A stretch of DNA of 64,000 bases, taken from NCBI RefSeq assembly GCF_018919385.1, contig NZ_JAHLMF010000003.1, positions 62,001 through 126,000 on the forward strand, given 5' to 3'. The position numbers and the translations under genes were made by a program. Origin of the DNA: Geomonas diazotrophica. GTDB lineage: Bacteria > Desulfobacterota > Desulfuromonadia > Geobacterales > Geobacteraceae. The notes under the pieces were generated by a model. It was not told where the DNA came from, did not search any database, and saw only the letters and a list, made by a program, of their open reading frames with translations. This document shows, piece by piece, positions 28,001-34,982 of the stretch; the stretch's first letter is position 1; each line of letters begins with the position of its first letter.

Positions 28001-28352
28001 ACTCCCCAGCGGACTCATGGCCTCCCTGGAGAGCTACAGCTATGAGATCGAGAAGCCGGCGGCGGCGCCCGTGCCCGCGGCCGGGAACCCCGTCCTGAAC
28101 GACGCCACTGCACCGGCGGAGCCTGCCGCCGCGGCCGGCAATGCCGCCGAGGGGACGACGACGGTACCGGCCGGGGGGGAGCAGGGAAAGAGCGCCGGCA
28201 AGGGGACCGTCGAGGGGGGCGCGGCGGAGGGAGATGCAGCCACCGCCGCGGCACCCGCTGAAAAGAAGGAAGTCGCGCCGAAAGCGGTACCGGCCAAGGC
28301 GAAGAAATCGAAGCAGGCCGCGAAGCGGCGCGCAAAAGGAGGCAAAAAATGA
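25089..28352 (+). CDS. Large TPR lipoprotein with histone-like C-terminal tail
   Basis: 1,087 residues. A lipoprotein signal is clear: MKRIAFLLLAFPALLAGCQS, with Cys18 in an LAGC lipobox. The body consists of many TPR and Sel1-like helical repeats (QVLYQMSRSYEELGETEQAM, LYKLGWTFYKQELYEEGLHR, INYQMADLLMENRSFARAAR, SAWVVAGHSCYELKKYPEAE), continuing to about residue 950. The tail is Pro/Ala-rich, then strongly basic (AKKSKQAAKRRAKGGKK). The likely place is a lipid-anchored outer- or inner-membrane scaffold. Large TPR lipoproteins of this kind are components of the Glt gliding apparatus, which also uses an ExbB/ExbD-type motor. Its start and stop codons overlap both neighbours by four bases. Confidence 0.85.
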   Translation: MKRIAFLLLAFPALLAGCQSGGGRETIAQLRDVRLEIKEEPIEGGLDKAMEGYQRFLEQTPESALTPAAIRRLADLKVEKEYGYLAAAQAAPAGGVATATLSKPEPTVSSGGGQPAQGETEADFERRALAGTQTAGPVHEAGSEGLERSGTREAIALYQKLLEKYPNYQGNDQVLYQMSRSYEELGETEQAMAVMQRMVKDYPQSRYINEVQFRRAEYFFTHRQYLEAEAVYQGLVDIGPDTSYYELALYKLGWTFYKQELYEEGLHRFIALLDHKVTTGYDFAEAKDDLERKRVDDTFRVVSQSFSYLHGAASAVEYFEKNGKRAYEDRVYSNLGEFYYEKRRYSDAAASYNAFVGRNPFHRVSPQFHMRVIEIHIAGGFPTLVIEAKKEFAKNYGLKAEYWKHFEPAERPEVLGFLKTNFTDLAHHYHALYQDPGHAREKEASFQEALHWYEEFLVSFPKESESAAINYQMADLLMENRSFARAAREYEKTAYDYPRYDKSSAAGYAAVFAYREQLKGAREEEKDTVKREGVRSSLRFADAFPEHEKAAIVLGAAADDLYELKDYEQALTVGRKLIATFPAADKEVLKSAWVVAGHSCYELKKYPEAEAAYVQVLALVPADDKSREGFNDNLAASIYKQGEQANAAKDYRGAADHFLRVGRMAAGSKIRVNAEYDASVALIQLKEWKAATAVLTGFRELFPGHELQPEVTRKLAHVYKEDGQLAQAAGEYERLETEFKDEEVRRESLMLAAELHQQTGNKKQALAVYRRYVGYFPEPVEVNLEMRNKVCEILKEDDRKAYLDELTEMVAIDAAAGPARTPRTKYLAGKGALVLAEQTYERFTEVRLVKPFETNLRKKKELMKATTLAFNKLPQYEVGEVTAAATFYLAEIYGHFSKALTGSERPDDLNPQEMQEYEMALEEQAFPFEEKAISVHEKNMELISLGIYNDWIDKSLGKLAKLLPVRYDKPELPSGLMASLESYSYEIEKPAAAPVPAAGNPVLNDATAPAEPAAAAGNAAEGTTTVPAGGEQGKSAGKGTVEGGAAEGDAATAAAPAEKKEVAPKAVPAKAKKSKQAAKRRAKGGKK

Positions 28353-29062
28353 AGCGATTGACGATCAGCCGTCCCGGTTTCCTGCTCCCGGCCCTTTCGC
28401 TGCTGGTTCTGGCAGGGTGCGCGATTGGCGGCCAGGCGAAGAAAGAGCCCATTGCTCCCCCGCTCCCCGTGGCCGGGAAACCGGTCCCGCAGCCTTCAGG
28501 TCCCTCGGTGAAGCGTCTGGGCGACGGCAAGGAAGGCTTCCTGATCATGGAGCCGTCCAACCTCGACGGGCAGGCGCGCGCCGATTTCGAGAAGGCGAAC
28601 GAGCTCCTGAAGGCGGGCGAATACCAAAAGAGCGCGGAACTCATGGAGAAGGTGATCGCCAAGGCGCCCGGCCTCACCGCGCCCCGCATCAATGCGGCCA
28701 GCGCCTACAGCCACATGAGCAAGCCCGAACAGGCCGAGCAGCACCTGAAGGCCGCGCTGGAGGCGATCCCCGGGCACCCGGTCGCGGGGAACGAGTACGG
28801 ACTGCTGTTGCGCAAGGCCGGGCGCTTCGTCGAGGCCCGCGCCGCCTACGAGAAATCCCTGGCGGCCTTCCCCGAGTACCGCCCCCTGGAAAGGAACCTG
28901 GCCATCCTCTGTGATCTCTACCTGAAGGACCTCGCCTGCGCCAAGGCGCACTACGAGGCCTACAGCAGGGCCACCCCCGACGACAAGCAGGTGAAGCTGT
29001 GGATCGCGGACCTGCAGGCCCGCACCGGGCAGGTCGCCATGAGCAAAGGGGGCGGGCAATAG
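28349..29062 (+). CDS. TPR lipoprotein (237 aa)
   Basis: MKRLTISRPGFLLPALSLLV is followed by LAGCAIGG, a lipobox with Cys24. After a Pro-rich linker, residues about 70-200 hold three to four TPR units (ADFEKANELLKAGEYQKSAE, INAASAYSHMSKPEQAEQHL, NEYGLLLRKAGRFVEARAAY). It overlaps the upstream gene by four bases. A small outer-membrane TPR lipoprotein next to a secretion apparatus fits a pilotin- or assembly-like role (inference). This pattern is shared with GltE/AglT-like lipoproteins, but it is too general to prove orthology. Confidence 0.8.
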   Translation: MKRLTISRPGFLLPALSLLVLAGCAIGGQAKKEPIAPPLPVAGKPVPQPSGPSVKRLGDGKEGFLIMEPSNLDGQARADFEKANELLKAGEYQKSAELMEKVIAKAPGLTAPRINAASAYSHMSKPEQAEQHLKAALEAIPGHPVAGNEYGLLLRKAGRFVEARAAYEKSLAAFPEYRPLERNLAILCDLYLKDLACAKAHYEAYSRATPDDKQVKLWIADLQARTGQVAMSKGGGQ

Positions 29063-29149
29063 GTTATGAAGCGGAAAACGTTTCCATGGATTCATCACCG
29101 TTACAAGAACCCGTTTTGTTGGAATCACCGTCGTTTCAAGGAGGAGCGT

Positions 29150-29524
29150 ATGTGGTTGAAGCTGATTTTCTGCATTTTCCTGGTGGTCTTCCCCGTCGCC
29201 ATGGTTGTGGCGCAGGACGACAAGCCGGGCGGGCCGGTCACCGTCGACCCCAACGTCGACGTGGCCGCCGCCCCGCCTGCCGGCGCCGCTGATCCCGAGG
29301 CCAAGATGGTCGGCGGGATGTCCATCCTGGGCAACAAGGAGGCGCCCATGTCGCTCTTCATCGTGCCCTGGAAAACCTCCGAGCTCGGCGCCGAGACCAG
29401 CCTGGCCCGGACCCTGACCGAGCGGCAGGTGCCGGTTGACCGGGACGTCTTCCTCCGGGAGGTCGCCTTCTACGAGGTGAGCACCGGGAACAAGGTACAG
29501 GCGGCAGGCTCGCGCACCAACTGA
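29150..29524 (+). CDS. Small exported protein (124 aa)
   Basis: I start at 29150, where AAGGAGG lies six bases upstream and the protein opens with the signal peptide MWLKLIFCIFLVVFPVAMVV then AQ. The frame is open from 29066 but that part is basic and lacks a ribosome site. The mature protein has a Pro/Ala/Val-rich start, a Met/Gly segment (MVGGMSILGNKEAPMSLFIV) and a short helix near the C-terminus. Family unknown. Its position before the ExbB-type gene suggests a periplasmic component of the motor complex. Confidence 0.7.
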   Translation: MWLKLIFCIFLVVFPVAMVVAQDDKPGGPVTVDPNVDVAAAPPAGAADPEAKMVGGMSILGNKEAPMSLFIVPWKTSELGAETSLARTLTERQVPVDRDVFLREVAFYEVSTGNKVQAAGSRTN

Positions 29525-29588
29525 AGGTAACCAACCGCATGCTGCGGATCAACTGACCCGAGAAGGTCAATCAGGCAAGGAGGAAGTG

Positions 29589-30224
29589 ATGCACACGATT
29601 GTAAGGTTTTTCCAGATGGGCGGGTTCTTCATGTTCCCAATTCTGCTGGTGCTGTCGGCCGGCATCGCCATTTCCGTCGAGCGCTGGATCCATCTGAGCC
29701 GCGTCAAGAAGGAAAACCGCGAGATGTGGGAAGAGGTGCACCCGGTGCTGGCCCAGGGGGATTTTGACAAGGCCAGGGAACTGGTCTACGAGGACAACTC
29801 GGCCATCGCCCAGATGCTCTCCATGGGGCTTGCGCGCCAGGGAGCGGTCAGGCGCCGCGAGGACATAGAGATCGCCATGGAGGAGAGCCTGATGGAGATC
29901 ATCCCCCAGTTGGAGAAGCGCACCCCGTACCTGGCGCTCCTCTCCAACATCGCCACCCTGTTCGGACTGCTGGGGACCATCATGGGTCTCATCACCGCCT
30001 TCACCGCCGTGGCCAGCGCAAGCCCCGCCGAGAAAGCGGCGCTGCTCGCGGCCAGCATCTCGGAGGCGATGAACTGCACCGCCTTCGGTCTCATGTCGGC
30101 GATCCCGCTGCTTTTGATCCACGCCCGCCTCAGTTCGACCACCGGGGAGATCGTGGGGAGCCTGGAGATGGTGTCGGTGAAGGCCTTGAACTCCATCTCC
30201 ACCTTCAGCAAGCGCGCGTACTGA
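29589..30224 (+). CDS. ExbB/TolQ/MotA-type proton channel subunit
   Basis: 211 residues. There are three membrane segments: about 10-30 (GGFFMFPILLVLSAGIAISV), about 115-140 (ALLSNIATLFGLLGTIMGLI) and about 150-180. The segment LGTIMGLITAFTAVASASPA followed by LAASISEAMNCTAFGLMSAI matches the conserved core of the family (LGT.GT...F, then A..L.TTA.GL..AIP). Together with ExbD/TolR-type partners these proteins use the proton gradient to drive TonB-, Tol- or gliding-type machines. AAGGAGG precedes the ATG at 29589; GTG 29586 is an alternative. The two genes that follow encode its ExbD partners. Confidence 0.93.
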   Translation: MHTIVRFFQMGGFFMFPILLVLSAGIAISVERWIHLSRVKKENREMWEEVHPVLAQGDFDKARELVYEDNSAIAQMLSMGLARQGAVRRREDIEIAMEESLMEIIPQLEKRTPYLALLSNIATLFGLLGTIMGLITAFTAVASASPAEKAALLAASISEAMNCTAFGLMSAIPLLLIHARLSSTTGEIVGSLEMVSVKALNSISTFSKRAY

Positions 30225-30258
30225 GAGATCTTCACCCCTCAATTGACAGGAGCAGGTT

Positions 30259-30759
30259 ATGGCCAGACGTAGAAGAAGGCAGAAGGAACAACCGCACGAA
30301 GACATCATGGAGATCCTGAACCTGACTCCGATGATGGATGTCTTCACTGTTTTGGTCGTCTTTTTGCTCATCACGGCGGTCTTTACGAGTATCACCATCA
30401 TGGAGTTGAGCGTCCCGACCAGCGCCGGCGCATCCGCCGCCACCCCGCCGAACTTTGCCATCGAGGTGATCGTGCGCAAGTCGGGGCTGGAGATCGCCAA
30501 CGGGAAGTCCGTAGAGGCCGCCATCCCGAAGAAAAACGACAAGTACGACCTTGAGAAGCTCTCCGAGGTCATGCGCAGCCTGAAGGCGCAGTACCCGCAG
30601 AAGGAGGACGCCACGGTCCTTATGGAGCCCAAGGTCGAATACGATTACCTGGTCCAGGTCATGGACACGGTGCGGGGCGCCGAGGTGCGCACCCCCGGGA
30701 GCAAGGAGGTGGCCAGGGTCGCGCTATTTCCCAAGATATCGATAGGAGACGCACCATGA
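30259..30759 (+). CDS. ExbD/TolR-type protein, first copy
   Basis: 166 residues. A basic N-terminus (MARRRRRQKEQPHE) precedes a single membrane segment (about 25-45) with the conserved aspartate in NLTPMMDVFTVLVVFLL, the proton-carrying residue of ExbD/TolR. The periplasmic part (about 50-166) follows the family pattern, including DATVLMEPKVEYDYLVQVMD, the usual position of the YD.v...D motif. It overlaps the next ExbD-like gene by four bases. Two different ExbD-type subunits beside one ExbB match the layout of AglR-AglQ-AglS of myxobacteria. Confidence 0.92.
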   Translation: MARRRRRQKEQPHEDIMEILNLTPMMDVFTVLVVFLLITAVFTSITIMELSVPTSAGASAATPPNFAIEVIVRKSGLEIANGKSVEAAIPKKNDKYDLEKLSEVMRSLKAQYPQKEDATVLMEPKVEYDYLVQVMDTVRGAEVRTPGSKEVARVALFPKISIGDAP

Positions 30760-31253
30760 GAGAAAGCAGACGCTTGAAGCGGCTGGAGCGCAACAACAGC
30801 CGTCGCCAGGCCTTCCTGAACCTGATCCCGATGCTGGACGTGCTCTCGGTGCTGGTGTTCTTCCTGCTGTTCCATTCCTTCAACGGCGACATGCCGGAGC
30901 AGCGGCTCGCGCTCCCCACCTCCGTGGTGGAAACCAAGCCCAGGGGGACCGTGGTGGTCTCGGTCACCCCGGAGGCTGTGGTGGTGCAGGGGCAGGCCGT
31001 GGCGCGCACCGCGGACCTCTACGACGACCGCGTCGGCACGGTCCGGGAAGTCACCGAGCGGCTGGACCAGATCGAGAGCAGCCTGAAGGCCACCGGGGGG
31101 GGGACCGCCGCAGAGAACGAGACGAGGGAAGTCACCTTGTTGGCCGACAAAACCATTCCGTTCAAGGTTCTTAAAAAAATAATGACGAGCTGCACGGCTT
31201 CCGGATACGGCAAGATTTCGCTGGCCGTCATCCAGAAGGCTTCGCATGCCTAG
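30756..31253 (+). CDS. ExbD/TolR-type protein, second copy
   Basis: 165 residues. The N-terminus is basic, then the membrane helix NLIPMLDVLSVLVFFLLFHS carries the conserved Asp. The periplasmic domain includes EVTLLADKTIPFKVLKKIMT, the standard ExbD position for residue pairing. It differs considerably from the preceding copy, so the two probably form a heteromeric pair rather than a recent duplication. Its last eight bases overlap the TonB-like gene. Confidence 0.92.
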   Translation: MRESRRLKRLERNNSRRQAFLNLIPMLDVLSVLVFFLLFHSFNGDMPEQRLALPTSVVETKPRGTVVVSVTPEAVVVQGQAVARTADLYDDRVGTVREVTERLDQIESSLKATGGGTAAENETREVTLLADKTIPFKVLKKIMTSCTASGYGKISLAVIQKASHA

Positions 31254-32754
31254 CGGGTGCACTGTGAATACATCGTTACTGGAACAGGAATTGGCGCCGC
31301 TGAACGCGCGCATCGAGGAGGTCCGGGGGACGCTCTCGGACCTGGAGATGCAGATGCAGGTGGCGGAAGCGGAACTGGACATGTTTTCCGCGGACCGGGC
31401 GTGTTTCGACGCCTTGCGGGACGCCTGCGACGCCCTTGAACGTCTGGCGGCGCTGGAGGTGAAACAGCTCTTCTGGGGCGTGCTGCCGGAGATCCAGGAT
31501 CCGGAGCCGCGCCTGTCCCGGATAAAAAGCTGCGTCGCCAGGTTCGACGACGATATCCGCGGCTCGCTGGAGAGGAAGGCGGGGCTTCGGGCGCAGATGA
31601 ACCGGCGCCAGGAGGAACTGGACCTCCTGCATGAGGAGATCCACGATGCGCACGCCCGGGACGAGCGGCGCGACGAGGAGTACCTGGTCGAGCGGGAAGT
31701 CTCCCCGGTCCCGGGGCACACGCTGGTGATGCCCTGGAGCGACGACGAGGTGGTCGAGCGGCGCTACCGCCGGACCATGTGCAGCTCGATGCTGCTTGCC
31801 CTGCTCCTGGCCATCGTGGTCCTCACGGTGACCCTGCCGCCGCCGGTCCGTCCCGTGATCGCAGAGGTTCCGGAGCGGTTGGCGATGATGGTCCGCAAGG
31901 AGTACCACAAGCCGGAGCCCCCCCGCAAAGCCAAGGAAGAGAAGAAGGAAGAGAAAAAGGACGAGAAGAAGGAAGAAACGGCAGGGAAAAAAGAGGAGAA
32001 GAAGCAGTCGGTGGCGCAGGATAAACCGGCACCGGACCACCCCAGGCCGGCGGCGGTCGAGCAGGCCGCGGCGCCAAAGAAATCCCAGAACACCGGCGTT
32101 CTGGCTTTCAAGGAAAGCCTGAAGGACCTGATCGACGAGACACCGACGGCCAATCTCGGCGCGGAAGCGCGTCTGGCGAACCCGGCCAACTATGCGGCGG
32201 GACATGCCCAGGCAAGCCGGTCCCTGGTCACGATGCAGGGAGGCGGAGGCCCGAGCGGTGGCGGCTACGGCGCGGTAAGCCGCAACGTCGGCAACGGCGG
32301 CAGCGGCGGGATCGGGTCTGCCGCGGTGGGGCGCAGCGTCGGCGGAGGTGGAAGCGGCCGGCTGGGACGCGGCGACGCGGGCTTTGCGCAGGTCAAAAGC
32401 GGCATCGCAGGCCCGGGGGGCGCCAAGGAGGGACGGCCTCTCAGCTCGGGCGCACGTGCGGCCCGCACCGACGAGGAGATCCAGATACTGTTCGACCGCT
32501 ACAAGGCGGCGCTCTACCGCATCTACAACACCGAGTTGCGCAAGGATCCGACCCTGCGCGGGAAGATGGTGCTGCGCATAGCCATCGAGCCCAGCGGTGC
32601 CGTTTCCGCCTGCTCGGTAGATTCCACCAACATGAACGCGGCAGCGTTCTGTGACCAGATCGTGGACAGGGTCAGAAAGTTCAACTTCGGACCCAAGGAA
32701 GGCGTGCCTAAAACGACGATCCTGTACCCGATCGACTTCCTCCCCGCGCGTTGA
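31246..32754 (+). CDS. TonB-like protein with cytoplasmic coiled coil and AgmX/PglI-type C-terminus
   Basis: 502 residues. Residues 1-150 are cytoplasmic and helical (LLEQELAPLNARIEEVRGTL, MNRRQEELDLLHEEIHDAHA). TM is about 180-198 (SSMLLALLLAIVVLTVTL). The periplasmic part begins with a Lys/Glu-rich spacer (about 218-255), continues with a Gly-rich region (about 330-375) and ends in a globular domain (about 412-502). There, LRGKMVLRIAIEPSGAVSAC...FNFGPK...TTILYPIDFLPA follows the pattern of the AgmX/PglI tail domain of gliding proteins, a TonB_C relative. With ExbB and two ExbDs it should transduce the proton gradient to the outer membrane. The long cytoplasmic coiled coil is unusual for TonB and is a feature of GltJ/AgmX-like proteins. 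It overlaps the upstream gene by eight bases. Confidence 0.85.
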   Translation: MPSGCTVNTSLLEQELAPLNARIEEVRGTLSDLEMQMQVAEAELDMFSADRACFDALRDACDALERLAALEVKQLFWGVLPEIQDPEPRLSRIKSCVARFDDDIRGSLERKAGLRAQMNRRQEELDLLHEEIHDAHARDERRDEEYLVEREVSPVPGHTLVMPWSDDEVVERRYRRTMCSSMLLALLLAIVVLTVTLPPPVRPVIAEVPERLAMMVRKEYHKPEPPRKAKEEKKEEKKDEKKEETAGKKEEKKQSVAQDKPAPDHPRPAAVEQAAAPKKSQNTGVLAFKESLKDLIDETPTANLGAEARLANPANYAAGHAQASRSLVTMQGGGGPSGGGYGAVSRNVGNGGSGGIGSAAVGRSVGGGGSGRLGRGDAGFAQVKSGIAGPGGAKEGRPLSSGARAARTDEEIQILFDRYKAALYRIYNTELRKDPTLRGKMVLRIAIEPSGAVSACSVDSTNMNAAAFCDQIVDRVRKFNFGPKEGVPKTTILYPIDFLPAR

Positions 32755-32795
32755 GACGGCGGGCACCTACATCACGACCGCAAGGAGGGCAGGGT

Positions 32796-33077
32796 ATGGG
32801 CGTAATCATCGACACGCTGATCATTGCGCTGGGCGAACCGACCAGTTTGACCAAAGCGTTTCCTGGTTGCGAGATCAACAGGCTTACCCCGGCGGACTCC
32901 ACGATACAACGGTATCGGGTCGCCCTGAAGGACGAGGATGAACAGCGCTACTTCGATTTCCTCCAGGACAACTGCATGGCCATGACCTCGAACCGCTTCT
33001 ATTTCAGGATGAAAAGCGACAAATCGTTCGCAGACAGGATGAGGGTGCGCTTTGCCGGCAACTGCGGCAGGAAGTAA
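32796..33077 (+). CDS. Small paralogous protein A (93 aa)
   Basis: The start at 32796 has AAGGAGGGC upstream. It is an acidic/basic balanced cytosolic-looking protein with the core CEINRLTPADSTIQRYRVAL, then RYFDFLQDNCMAM and FYFRMKSDKSF. It is clearly paralogous to the protein at 33195-33458, which has SPSDSMIQQYRI, YNFLLDNCIAM and FYFRVKVDTIF at the same places. Function unknown. Both sit between the TonB-like and OmpW-like genes, so a role in or around the same machine is inferred only from position. Confidence 0.7.
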   Translation: MGVIIDTLIIALGEPTSLTKAFPGCEINRLTPADSTIQRYRVALKDEDEQRYFDFLQDNCMAMTSNRFYFRMKSDKSFADRMRVRFAGNCGRK

Positions 33078-33114
33078 AACAACAGCCCGTGCAAGGGCGA
33101 CAGGAGAGATAAGG

Positions 33115-33198
33115 ATGCCTTACCGATTAACCGTCGGCGACTGTGCCGATCACCATCGACAGATGCGGCAGCCGACATGGCAGGAGGTAACGGGATGA
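33115..33198 (+). CDS. Possible 27-aa ORF translationally coupled to the next gene
   Basis: GGAGAGATAAGG precedes ATG 33115, and the 27-codon frame (starting MPYRLTVGDC) ends in TGA that overlaps the ATG of the downstream gene as ATGA. The strong ribosome site and exact overlap suggest translational coupling. Whether the peptide itself has a function is unknown. Confidence 0.4.
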   Translation: MPYRLTVGDCADHHRQMRQPTWQEVTG

Positions 33199-33458
33199 CG
33201 CTGACGGATATACTGATTTTGGACCAGGAAGAGCTGAAGCTCGTGCGCGACAAGTACATCGACTGCAAGTTGGATAAGTTGAGCCCCAGTGACAGCATGA
33301 TCCAGCAATACCGCATCACCATCGACGTGGACAATGAAAACTCGTACTACAACTTCCTGCTGGACAACTGCATCGCGATGTCGTCTCACAACTTCTATTT
33401 CAGGGTTAAAGTCGACACAATATTTTTTGAAAGGATAAGGAGGAGAAGACTGGCATGA
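33195..33458 (+). CDS. Small paralogous protein B (87 aa)
   Basis: Starts at 33195 (AGGAGG upstream) and overlaps the following OmpW-like gene by four bases. It shares the pattern LSPSDSMIQQYRITIDVDNE, NFLLDNCIAMSSHNFYFRVK with the gene at 32796, with roughly half of the aligned residues identical by eye. It has no signal peptide or membrane helix. The pair suggests a local duplication with divergence, perhaps a heterodimer. Not assigned to any family I know. Confidence 0.72.
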   Translation: MTLTDILILDQEELKLVRDKYIDCKLDKLSPSDSMIQQYRITIDVDNENSYYNFLLDNCIAMSSHNFYFRVKVDTIFFERIRRRRLA

Positions 33459-34069
33459 CAATCACGAGAGTACTCAAGCAGATCAGCACGCTCGCCATCC
33501 TTGCGGGGACCCTTTCCCTTGCATCGGGCGTGGCCATGGCAGAAACCATCAAGGGAAGAGTCGGCGTCAGCGGCAGGATAGGATTTCAGGTCCCCGCCGA
33601 CAACGAAGCGGAGTTCGGCTGGGGGAACAACAAAACGGACACAGGCTTGGTCGGAGGCGGCGGGCTCATTTACGGCATAGACGGCAACTGGGCGGCGGAA
33701 GTGGATCTCAGCCACTCGAGCTTCGACTCCGACACCGGCGATTTCGGAGTTTCCGACATCTCGCTCGGCGCACAGTACCGTTTCAGGGTCCCTGACCGCA
33801 AGGTCGTCCCCTACCTCGGAGCGGGCCTCGATATCCTGATCACCGACTACGATCCCTACGATGGGGCCTCACTCGATGTCGACACCTGCTTGGGAGCCCA
33901 CGTCAAGGGCGGTGTCGATTACTTCGTCACCAGGGATCTGGCCCTTACCGCCGAGGCCAAATTCGTCCTTGCCCCCGATACCGACATCACCTACCAGGGG
34001 CTCCACACCGGCGACTTCGATCCCTCCAGCTTTTCCGGGACGATCGGCGTGCGTTATTTCTTCAATTGA
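33455..34069 (+). CDS. OmpW-like outer-membrane beta-barrel protein
   Basis: 204 residues. The signal peptide ends SGVAMAE (about residue 30). The mature protein is a run of amphipathic strands typical of eight-stranded barrels: GLVGGGGLIYGIDGNWAAEV, ISLGAQYRFRVPDRKVVPYL, HVKGGVDYFVTRDLALTAEA, and a last strand ending GVRYFFN with the C-terminal aromatic that the barrel assembly machinery recognises. Such small barrels are pores for hydrophobic compounds or structural parts. It overlaps protein B by four bases. Confidence 0.85.
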   Translation: MTITRVLKQISTLAILAGTLSLASGVAMAETIKGRVGVSGRIGFQVPADNEAEFGWGNNKTDTGLVGGGGLIYGIDGNWAAEVDLSHSSFDSDTGDFGVSDISLGAQYRFRVPDRKVVPYLGAGLDILITDYDPYDGASLDVDTCLGAHVKGGVDYFVTRDLALTAEAKFVLAPDTDITYQGLHTGDFDPSSFSGTIGVRYFFN

Positions 34070-34108
34070 CGGACATCCCGTAACTGAGAGCATTTCGGAG
34101 GTACCACT

Positions 34109-34573
34109 ATGAGACGCATCATTTTCCTGCTGGCGTTCTGCGTTTTCATCCCGACTGCCGCCTTTGCCGGCGGACTGGAGGTTTTCCTCTCCAACGTGAA
34201 CGTCCAGGCCCGGGCCGATCTGCCCGGCTTTTCGCTGGGACTCAGCACCCAGTTCGGGGTGCCGGTGACCCAGGTCCAGGCGGTGATCAGGTCCGTACCC
34301 GAACCGGCGGACGCTTTCATGGTCCTGCAGCTCGGCCAGATGTCACACCGGCGGCCGGAGTCCGTACTGGCCATCTACCAGCCCAACAGGAAGAAGGGGT
34401 GGGGAGCCATCGCCAAGGAACTCGGCATCAAGCCCGGGTCGCCCGAATTCCATGCCCTGAAGAACGGGGACCTGCACTTCACCGGAGGCAGCGCCGAACG
34501 CGGAGGGGGGCGCGGCGACGGTCCCGGCAACGGTCACCGCGGCGGGCACGGCAGGGGGCACAACAAGTCTTGA
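34109..34573 (+). CDS. Exported protein with Gly/His-rich tail
   Basis: 154 residues. Signal peptide MRRIIFLLAFCVFIPTAAFA then GG. The central part carries STQFGVPVTQVQAVIRSVPE and VLAIYQPNRKKGWGAIAKEL, which looks like a compact helical fold. The final 30 residues are Gly/Arg/His-rich (GGGRGDGPGNGHRGGHGRGH), a possible metal-binding or disordered tail. A Shine-Dalgarno GGAGG is present. I do not know a functional name. It is the penultimate gene of the long plus-strand run. Confidence 0.75.
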   Translation: MRRIIFLLAFCVFIPTAAFAGGLEVFLSNVNVQARADLPGFSLGLSTQFGVPVTQVQAVIRSVPEPADAFMVLQLGQMSHRRPESVLAIYQPNRKKGWGAIAKELGIKPGSPEFHALKNGDLHFTGGSAERGGGRGDGPGNGHRGGHGRGHNKS

Positions 34574-34632
34574 TTCGGCCCAGAAGTGGCGGCGTTCAGC
34601 CCCGCTGCTGTCGACCCGTTTAAGGAGACGCA

Positions 34633-34815
34633 ATGAAAAAAGGTATCGTGACTGTAGTGGTGGTTGGCAGTTTTGCCAGCATTTGCGGCTGCAAAAAGGA
34701 GGGGCCCACGCAACGCGCCGGTAGGGAGGTCGACAAGGCGGTGGAGAAGATCGCCGGGGAACTGGGAAAAGCAGGGGACCACATGGACGAGCTTCTCAAG
34801 AAGGTGGGCCCGTAA
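34633..34815 (+). CDS. Small lipoprotein (60 aa)
   Basis: AAGGAG is followed eight bases later by ATG. The lipobox is SICGCKK (Cys20). The mature part of about 40 residues is charged and helical (EVDKAVEKIAGELGKAGDHM). It resembles entericidin-sized lipoproteins but lacks their motif. It is the last gene before the operon-end hairpin. Confidence 0.65.
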   Translation: MKKGIVTVVVVGSFASICGCKKEGPTQRAGREVDKAVEKIAGELGKAGDHMDELLKKVGP

Positions 34816-34906
34816 CGGGGAAGGAGCTCTCCGCCATCAATATCTGTCCGGCACCTGCAGCCGAGCGCACGTGGTGAAGAGAATAGAGTACTTGCAAGGG
34901 TGAGCG

Positions 34907-34944
34907 AAGCGGGTGTGTCGGCGATTTCCGGCGCACCCGCTTTC
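34907..34944. terminator. Terminator at the end of the long envelope operon
   Basis: The stem AAGCGGGTG / CACCCGCTT encloses an inner CGGCG/CCGGCG-rich helix and runs into TTTCAACTTT. The minus-strand acr3 gene ends 38 bases beyond, so it may serve both. Confidence 0.7.
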
Positions 34945-34982
34945 AACTTTATTATCGAGGAGCGGTCAGGTGGGACGTGGCA

